Shown here one piece after another: positions 57,931 to 64,000 of a stretch of 64,000 nt of DNA. The notes under the pieces are model-generated. The model did not search any database, had not been told where the DNA came from, and saw only the letters and a program-made list of their open reading frames with translations. The translations under genes were made by a program, and so were the position numbers. This DNA comes from Polychytrium aggregatum. Lineage: Eukaryota; Chytridiomycota; Chytridiomycetes; Polychytriales. The stretch covers positions 806,001-870,000 of the forward strand of contig NW_026516207.1 in NCBI RefSeq assembly GCF_025602895.1. The letters are read 5' to 3'. Every line of letters begins with the position of its first letter. Within the stretch, counting starts at the first letter, position 1.

Positions 57931-59872
57931 ATGTCCAACGCAAGCCACAAGCTGTGCATGATCCCAGGTGAGCCCATCCTCCCAGCCTTGTATTCCCCTT
58001 GGCGACTGATCCGCGACTCTCCGCTGAGTCTCTGCCTGGTCAACTAACATGCCATCGACACCGTCTCTCGCTATCGCCGACAGGACCCGTGGAGTGCGAT
58101 GGCGATGTGAGCGCTTGATCGTCCCATCTGCTGTCTGTGAGCATGTACCGCCCTGCTTCTCGGTCCTTCCTCTCAACTGACGCTTCTCGTCGCCGCTGTC
58201 CAGGTCCTCGCCTCGATGGCCACCCAGGCCACTTCACATGTGGCTCCAAACTTTATCGAGTGCTTTGGCGAAACAATTGAACTTCTGCGCCAGGCCTTCT
58301 TTGCCCCCGTAAGCACACCTCGAAGCAGTCACGACCCTTGCGCCTTCTGCCTGTCCCCAGCTCTCCGATCTTGGTATTGCCACTGACGCCCATACAAACT
58401 CTGTCTGGTACCCAGACTGGCCAGCCGTTCGTTGTTGCTGGCTCGGGCACCTTGACTTGGGACATGACTGCTGCCAATCTGGTCGAACCCGGAGACCACG
58501 TCCTCGTCATCGTCAGCGGCATCTTTGGCGACTGGTTCGGCGAGTGGTAAGTAGTCCGATTCTCTGGGCGGGGTAAAGCCCTGTCGACCTCCGCAACCGC
58601 CCGCTACGCTTACTTGTATCCGCAGAGCACTGACGCTCTCATCGCTATCCAGCATCGAAGTGTATGGCGGAAAGGTCACCTTTTTGAAAGCCCCGTTCGG
58701 ATCCAGAGTCTCCGACGACGAACTCCGCGCGGCCCTCGATCGAGCCCCGGTTCCGTACAAGCTTGTGACTCTCACCCACGTTGACACCAGCACAGGCGTC
58801 CTTACCGATGTCGAGGCCTTTGCCAAGATCATCCGAGAAAAGAGTCCCTCGACCCTCATTGCCGTCGACGGCGTCTGCTCCGTCGGTGCCGAAGTGCTGA
58901 AGCAAGAGGAGTGGGGTATGTCTTGAAACCGTAAAACGTGCTACCGGCGACTCGGTGCGCATTGGATTTCTGATCTTGGCTGGGTTTATCGCCCTTATCT
59001 CTCAGGCATCGACGTAGTTCTCACGGCGAGCCAGAAGGCTCTCGGCGTGCCACCGGGTCTCGGCGTATTGGTCGCGAGTCGTCGGGCGATCGTAAGTCAC
59101 CCGAGCCGATGATGGGCAAGAAATGCTGGCGTTCATCGGCTCTGCGTGTTGCTGGTTCTGCACTACCAATGCGCAAGAGCCATCCTTCGTGTACCGGCCG
59201 AGTCTGACTCATCGTCCTTTTGTTTATTGGGTGCTGCCTCTGCTTTCCATGTCTCTGCTAGGACGTGGCCCTTCACCGCAAAGCACCGCCTTCGACCTAC
59301 TTTGCCTCCTTCAAAAAGTGGCTGCCGATCATGCAGAAATATGAGGCCCGACAACCCAGCTACTTTGCGACCCCTCCCGTCCAGCTCATCATGTCGCTCC
59401 ATATCAGCCTCAAGCAACTTCTCAATGCTCCGGGCGGTATGCTGGCGCGCTTTGAGAAGCATGCCGAAGCCTCCAACCGCATCAAGGATCTTGTTGAGAG
59501 CTGGGGCCTCAAGCTCGTCGCCCACAACCGCCAGATCGCTGCCAACACCTTGACTGCCGTGTATCTTCCCGAGGGCGTCACTGTGCCTGCACTGCTCTCC
59601 AAGATGGGCTCACACAATGTCGTTATCGCTGGCGGCTTGCACCCTGAGCATGCCCAGAAGTACTTCCGCATCGGCCACATGAACATCAGCGTTGTCGACG
59701 ATGGCAAGCTGGGCCATCTGAAGTCGACCTTGGAAGCCCTCAAGCAGTCGTTCAAGGTAAGGATGATCCCTTTCGCTGGTGCGGTTGGAGATGGCCGAGT
59801 GCCACCTCTGTGATGTTGATGGAGCTGCTTGAGGCCGCGGCTCACGACGCACAGGTCATGGCCGAATCGTGA
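57931..59872 (+). CDS. AGX1: Alanine-glyoxylate aminotransferase
   Basis: PLP-dependent class V aminotransferase making glycine from glyoxylate and alanine. Exons 57931-57967, 58084-58106 (only 23 nt), 58204-58308, 58416-58546, 58653-58915, 59006-59091, 59262-59756 and an 18-nt last exon 59855-59872 sum to 386 codons with the stop, the usual family length. Motifs: the N-terminal MIPGPVECDGDVL and ATQATSHVAPNFIECF, AGSGTLTWDMTAANLVEPGD (cofactor phosphate side), GIFGDWFGECIEVYGG, HVDTSTGVLTDVE, AVDGVCSVGAEV (PLP Asp), and TASQKALGVPPG, where the Lys of SQK forms the Schiff base. The C-terminal domain has IAANTLTAVYLPEG and GLHPEHAQKYFRIGHM. The end SFKVMAES lacks a PTS1 peroxisomal signal and no mitochondrial leader is seen, so cytosolic location is likely. 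It resembles yeast Agx1 more than human AGT. Confidence 0.96.
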
Positions 59873-60445
59873 GGGGACGATCCCTCAGAATTGAGTCCAC
59901 TGGCTGATGTCTTCCATATACACCATGACCAGGAATGCGGCTATACTCTGCCTCAGTGAACAGAGCGCTCTGGGATCTCAAGAGCATGAACTATAGCTGC
60001 TCTGGATACTTGAATACACATATCCGCAGCCCGCTTTGATCGGACATGGGCCTCGATTTTTTGTATTGCTGCTTGTGCTCTGCCTTGTCCTCCAGTGTGT
60101 CCAAAACGCCATCGATCAGTGTCCATGCATGGTGGATGCCGTTGGCGCATCACAATCCACAATCCTGATCGATAGCAAGCGCGCACACATTGAAACGGGA
60201 CACCTCACGCGGATGGTTACGTGTGGTGATTTGAGTGATGTTAGTCAATCTGGCGGAATGACGTCGATCGACGATCGCGCTGTTGCGATGGACTCGGCCG
60301 ATGGTCTTGGAGGTTTGGACTGACTCCATGATATGATCCGACAGCGGCGATGATTTAACTTGCATGATATGATCCGACTGCGGCGATGATTTAACTCGCA
60401 TGATATGATCCGACAGCGACGTGCTTGCATCTCTGCCTTTCCAAC
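59873..60445. other. Intergenic region with a 36-bp repeat
   Basis: Downstream of AGX1. No gene recognised. It holds the tandem repeat at 60326 and one AAACGGGACACC motif near 60193 that matches the end motif of the Fanzor relics. Confidence 0.4.
60326..60417. repeat. 36-bp tandem repeat, about 2.6 copies
   Basis: Units begin CATGATATGATCCGAC and end GCGATGATTTAACT. Two full units and a partial third differ by only a few bases. It lies just outside the Fanzor relic copy 2. Confidence 0.93.
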
Positions 60446-60745
60446 ACTGTACACTTTACACATGAGCAACGGGACACTGCCCATTCCATGAACATGTAGT
60501 ATGTGATGAGCTTGCGTCAAGCAGAGCCATAGGAAATAGAACAGATCACTTTGGCAGCCTCCGAGTGAAGACCACCGGTCGCTCTCCGGTCTCCACAATT
60601 GACATGCACACTGGACTCGGAGTGCCAGTGGCGAATGGTGCTCTTGGACACACTGGCGAATGGTCATGGTCAGCGCGCGATGTATTGGGTAACAAACCAT
60701 TTGATCAAAAACCAATAACCAAAGTGTCCCGTTTCTTCCAGGAAC
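60446..60745 (-). mobile_element. Fanzor C-terminal relic, copy 2 (inverted relative to copy 1)
   Basis: On the minus strand this aligns along most of its length with 11725-12036. Shared blocks include CTTGACGCAAGC, CACATACTACATGTTCATGG, GGAGAGCGACCGG, CTTCACTCGGAGGCTGCCAA and ATGACCATTCGCCAG. The RDVNAARN region of copy 1 has been replaced here by unrelated sequence with a local CTGGCGAATGG duplication, and the tail frame is disrupted, so this is a more decayed copy. AACGGGACAC at 60468 and GTGTCCCGTTT at 60724 form a short inverted pair like that of copy 1. Similarity extends about 20 bp beyond the left motif (GTACACTTTA), so the inverted pair may not be the true element ends. Confidence 0.65.
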
Positions 60746-61037
60746 GCCTGTGACTAGCGACACCCGGCTTCCATCGTCTCAGCGAATTAATGGTTCATGG
60801 AGCATGTCAGTTATGCATGTATGACGGTGAATTGCAAATCGATGAAAGCGAGCAAGCATCGGAAATGCCGTCTGGAGTCGGAGCCGGTGGATATGCCTCA
60901 CAGGCCGCCGCCTCTCCGTCCAGCACCCCCGGCTCAAACCCCAGAGCGACTTTCCCAGGGCCCAGCGCGCTTTCTCGCTTGCATCTGCTTGCATCTGCTT
61001 GGGCCGGCTCCACGACGCTGCCGACGATTCCGCTCCA

Positions 61038-64000
61038 ATGTCGGCCAGCCGCCTCAATCGCCTCCGCTCATTTGGCCTCAATATCCCCGGCGATCCCGAT
61101 CCCGGCACCTTCAGCGAGGACCCCAGCGACGACAGCATGTCGCCTTTCACCAGCCGACTCAGCATCTCGTCGCTTCGTGACGAGATTCGAGCAGGCCCCT
61201 CTCGCAGCCCGGCGTCAAGACAGAGGCTTGCCACCCAGCCGAATATGGCTTCGCCAAGCATACCAACCCAGTTTGACTATCTGTACGGGTTTGTCGATCT
61301 TATCCCAGTCGGAGATCTTGGCGGCGGGATGGCTTCCGAACTCGACTCCAGCCTCGGGGCGAGAATGGGCTTCGCAGTCAAGGAATCGAGGCGGCTTCAT
61401 TGGCATGCGACTCATCACACAGATCGAGCTGCCCCGGGCAAGGGACGAGCTGCCACGGGCTATTTAAGCTGATGTGATCTCATCTATTCTGCTCTGTTCT
61501 GCTCTGATTTGATCTGATCTGATCTGATCTGGCTGTCGGCCATTTGTGTCATCCGCAACAGCATCCAGTGTATCATCTGCTTTGAAGCGCTTGCCGACCC
61601 GGTGATGTGTCCATCGTGCGGAAAGGCCGGATGTGAAAGCTGCATGCAGGTGAGAGCACATCGCAGATGCTATTATCGCTTATTTTTATTTTCGGGCCAT
61701 GGCTTGCCTCCCGGGCAGGTGGGGAGGGAGGGCATCCAGGACGATGCGACTTTGCAGCGGCAGCTCCCCTCCCTCCCAGGAATCCCCAGAGGCAATCGGA
61801 CAGTGCGGCGGTTTCCGTCCGCCATCGTCAGTATAAGCATGCGCCAGCTATCGATTGTTGCTCATGTGCTCACCATGGTCTCCAGAAATGGCTCCAGCGG
61901 GGCCGCTCGCAGTGTCCGCACTGTCGCAAGGCCCTGACGGCCAGCAGCCTCATCCCGTGTCGATTCATCAGAGACTTTGTGCAGGTACTGCATGCTCCCT
62001 GCAATAGCGACAAGCCGCCAAGCCGATCGCACCGTTCATAACGCTGAGGCATGGGTGACAGAGAGGGCGACGCCGTGGCATGTTTCCTATTAATCCTGAA
62101 CCCGCATGTGCGTCCCCCTTCGCTTGTCTTCCTTCCAGGAGCTGCAAGTGTATGTCGCCAAGAGCCAGGAGCAGAGTGCGGGCACCTGCAGAATCCATTC
62201 CCAGCCCTTCCAATACTACTGCATCGACTGTCTCGACACACTTTGCGCCGACTGCGCCATCTTTGGATCAGGCGTAAGTTCAGTCAAGCGAGAGAGGGGA
62301 GACATTCGCATTCAGTGGAGCAACGGCCTGGTGGTGCCGATAGCTGGTGCCGACAATACGTCGCTCGTCTCGCCATATAGCGACCATGAAGCGACAGTGT
62401 AGAGACAGACGTGCACTCAATCGTGCAGATCAGTATTCTTTTGAGCTCGATGTGCTCAGACCTATCATTAATGCGGTGCATTAATATCGCGCACTGACAT
62501 CGCGCCCTTCACCCTCATAGCATAAGGGCCACCGATTCGAAAAGCTCGAGACTGTCTTTCAGTCGCAGAAGCAGCTCATCGACAACAAGCGGCATGAGCT
62601 CGAGGCCCGACTTGACGGCTTCAGTGAGCTTTTGTCATCAGCTGATGAGAAGGTCGCATCAGTCCATGCCGTAAAGCGCGAGGCAAGTGTACTCGGCCGC
62701 GATATACCGCTCGCTCGATGCCGTCAACTTTGTTGACGACACACACTATCCCGGCCATCTCGGTGAGCTGCTTCGTTTTTCGGGGAGGGGATGTTTATCC
62801 TTCTTCTATCCTGCCACTAGATCCTGGGCCAGTACCAGACAGTGCTGAACGACGCAATAATGAGACTCGAACGGGCCGCGGCTCAGCAAATTGAGATGAT
62901 TTCAGGTACGGCTGGCGGACATGGCTTGGCGCCGGCCCTCTTCAACATTCAGCGTGTCTCTGTCCAGTCCAGCACTGCGGACGCCATTGACTCGATTTGT
63001 CCTTTGTCGGCCAATCTCACGCCGTCCCTCGTTTGATGGCTTCCGACACCAATACTATCGCAGACTACAAGAGAGACGTCCTCTCCGAGTCTGAACTGAT
63101 CAAGACAACGCTGGAGAAGGTGCGGGAGCATGTCGAGCAAACCACCCAGGCCGAGGTGATCATCAACTCGGCCAAAATCATCGAGTTGATGGACAAGGTA
63201 TGGGCGGAGTGGTGCTCCGGCCTGCTCGGATGCTGCTTGAGATCGATACTCTGTTGCGCCGAGGTGGAAGACAGGTTTACCAAGATCTGGCCCATCGTGC
63301 GCATGATGTCTGTCTGAGCGCCGAGTTGGGCACAAAATGAAGTCCGCCATTACGCGAGTCATTATCTAACTCTGCAATCGCTCTGTCTCTGCTTCAGCAA
63401 CACCGAATTCGCCCTGCCGAGTTTCGACCGCTGCATGTGGAATCGCTCCAAAACGAGTTTGTCCCGGACTACATTGGATCCACGTTCCGCATCCACAACT
63501 TCAGTACGGCCCGCGCGTCGTCTGATCCACTCTACTCGCCGCCCTTCTTGGCAGCCGGTCTGCTCTGGCGCCTCAAGGTCTATTGCGGTGGTATGGATCA
63601 CCGCACAACCTGTCCCGACCGCGGCGGCGTGTCTGTCACTTTGACCAGATTGGCTCGTTATGCTTTGGATGCGTGCCGCGATCGGCTTACCACAGCGTGC
63701 AACTGCCTTTCGTCGATATGCGCAGGAAACGGCCAGTCAAGCGGCAACTTCATGTCGGTGTTCATTGAGCTCGTCAAGGGTACTAGCAAAACGGCGACCT
63801 ATCAATATCGTATTGAACTGGCAAGTTTTCCGGACTCCCTCCCGCTGCTGCCACAGACCCAGTCGGTCATGCCCATGCCACTGCAGATACTTTTGGGTGT
63901 CGATTTGTTTCACATTTGATTGCGCTTGATCGCCGCACTCGCGCAGAGGCCCGCTGTACCATTCGCCGACCACCACGCTCGGCCACACAAACGCTTGTTT
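61038..64000 (+). CDS. TRIM37-like RING/B-box/coiled-coil/MATH E3 ubiquitin ligase (3' partial)
   Basis: Starts at the ATG at 61038 (MSASRLNRLRSFGLN) and runs off the window. After a Ser-rich N-terminal exon, a RING finger is split over two exons: CIICFEALADPVMCPSCGKA then GCESCMQ (about 61570-61650), and KWLQRGRSQCPHCRKALT (about 61888-61940), giving the paired Cys ligands CIIC, CPSC, CESC and CPHC. A B-box follows (CRIHSQPFQYYCIDCLDTLC then ADC, about 62190-62260), then a helical coiled-coil region (FEKLETVFQSQKQLIDNK, QYQTVLNDAIMRLERAAA, KRDVLSESELIKTTLEKV, 62520-63200), and a MATH/TRAF domain (GSTFRIHNFSTARASSDPLY then SPPFLAAGLLWRLKVY; SSGNFMSVFIELVKGTS, KTATYQYRIEL). The NFST...DPLYSPP...GLxWRLKVY wording is the TRIM37 MATH signature. 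Animal TRIM37 limits centriolar protein assembly, and centrioles are kept in zoosporic fungi. The target here is unknown. Several exon joins are inferred. Confidence 0.88.
61474..61536. repeat. TCTGC/TCTGA simple repeat in TRIM37-like intron
   Basis: A run of five-base TCTGT/TCTGC/TCTGA units lies shortly before the acceptor that precedes the RING exon. Confidence 0.85.

Overview
This window looks like nuclear DNA of an early-diverging, zoosporic (chytrid-like) fungus. Genes are interrupted by many short introns, mostly GT-AG and about 60-350 bp, and codon and base use is GC-rich. The gene set is fungal or eukaryotic: PIG-A/Gpi3, Sub2, an Arp9-like protein, a Csr1-type Sec14 protein, an Alr/CorA transporter and a WSC sensor. 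Several members are unusual for yeasts and moulds: a TRIM37-type RING/B-box/MATH protein, a bacterial-type GAF/PAS class III cyclase, and relics of Fanzor (eukaryotic TnpB) nucleases. The phylum is inferred from this gene content, not shown by a marker gene.

Layout. 1-5036 (+): 3' part of a Vps3/TGFBRAP1-like CORVET subunit. 5341-7627 (-): equilibrative nucleoside transporter. 8034-10679 (+): folylpolyglutamate synthase with a possible mitochondrial leader. 11725-12036: Fanzor C-terminal relic. 12233-14333 (-): Sec14/CRAL-TRIO protein of Csr1 type. 15071-17612 (+): PIG-A. 17734-20446 (-): Arp9-like actin-related protein. 22456-24617 (+): Sub2/UAP56 RNA helicase. 26629-29578 (+): WSC-TM-SH3 membrane protein. 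31120-33387 (+): Ser-rich nuclear-type protein with two copies of a DUF8032-like domain. 35355-36951 (+): secreted, probably GPI-anchored alpha/beta hydrolase. 37950-38336 (-): Fanzor zinc-finger relic. 38337-41083 (-): CorA/Alr-like magnesium transporter. 42095-44960 and 45736-48721 (+): tandem paralogous 5'-nucleotidase-family phosphatases. 49355-54555 (-): ARM-like/GAF/GAF/PAS/class III adenylyl cyclase. 55189-57560 (-): unrecognised Pro/Ser-rich protein. 57931-59872 (+): alanine-glyoxylate aminotransferase. 60446-60745 (-): second copy of the first Fanzor relic. 61038 to the window edge (+): TRIM37-like protein.

Exon models were checked by hand. For FPGS, PIG-A, SUB2, the WSC-SH3 gene, the hydrolase, both nucleotidases and AGX1 the exon lengths sum to a whole number of codons ending at a stop, so their coordinates are firm. 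The 5' ends of the Sec14, CorA and 55-57 kb genes, and the middle of the nucleoside transporter, are not fully resolved. The genes are mostly unrelated housekeeping functions, with no operon or dedicated gene cluster. The local signals of most interest are the Fanzor relics, the exon-for-exon tandem nucleotidase duplication in which one copy uses a GC-AG intron where the other uses GT-AG, and simple-sequence arrays sitting inside introns.
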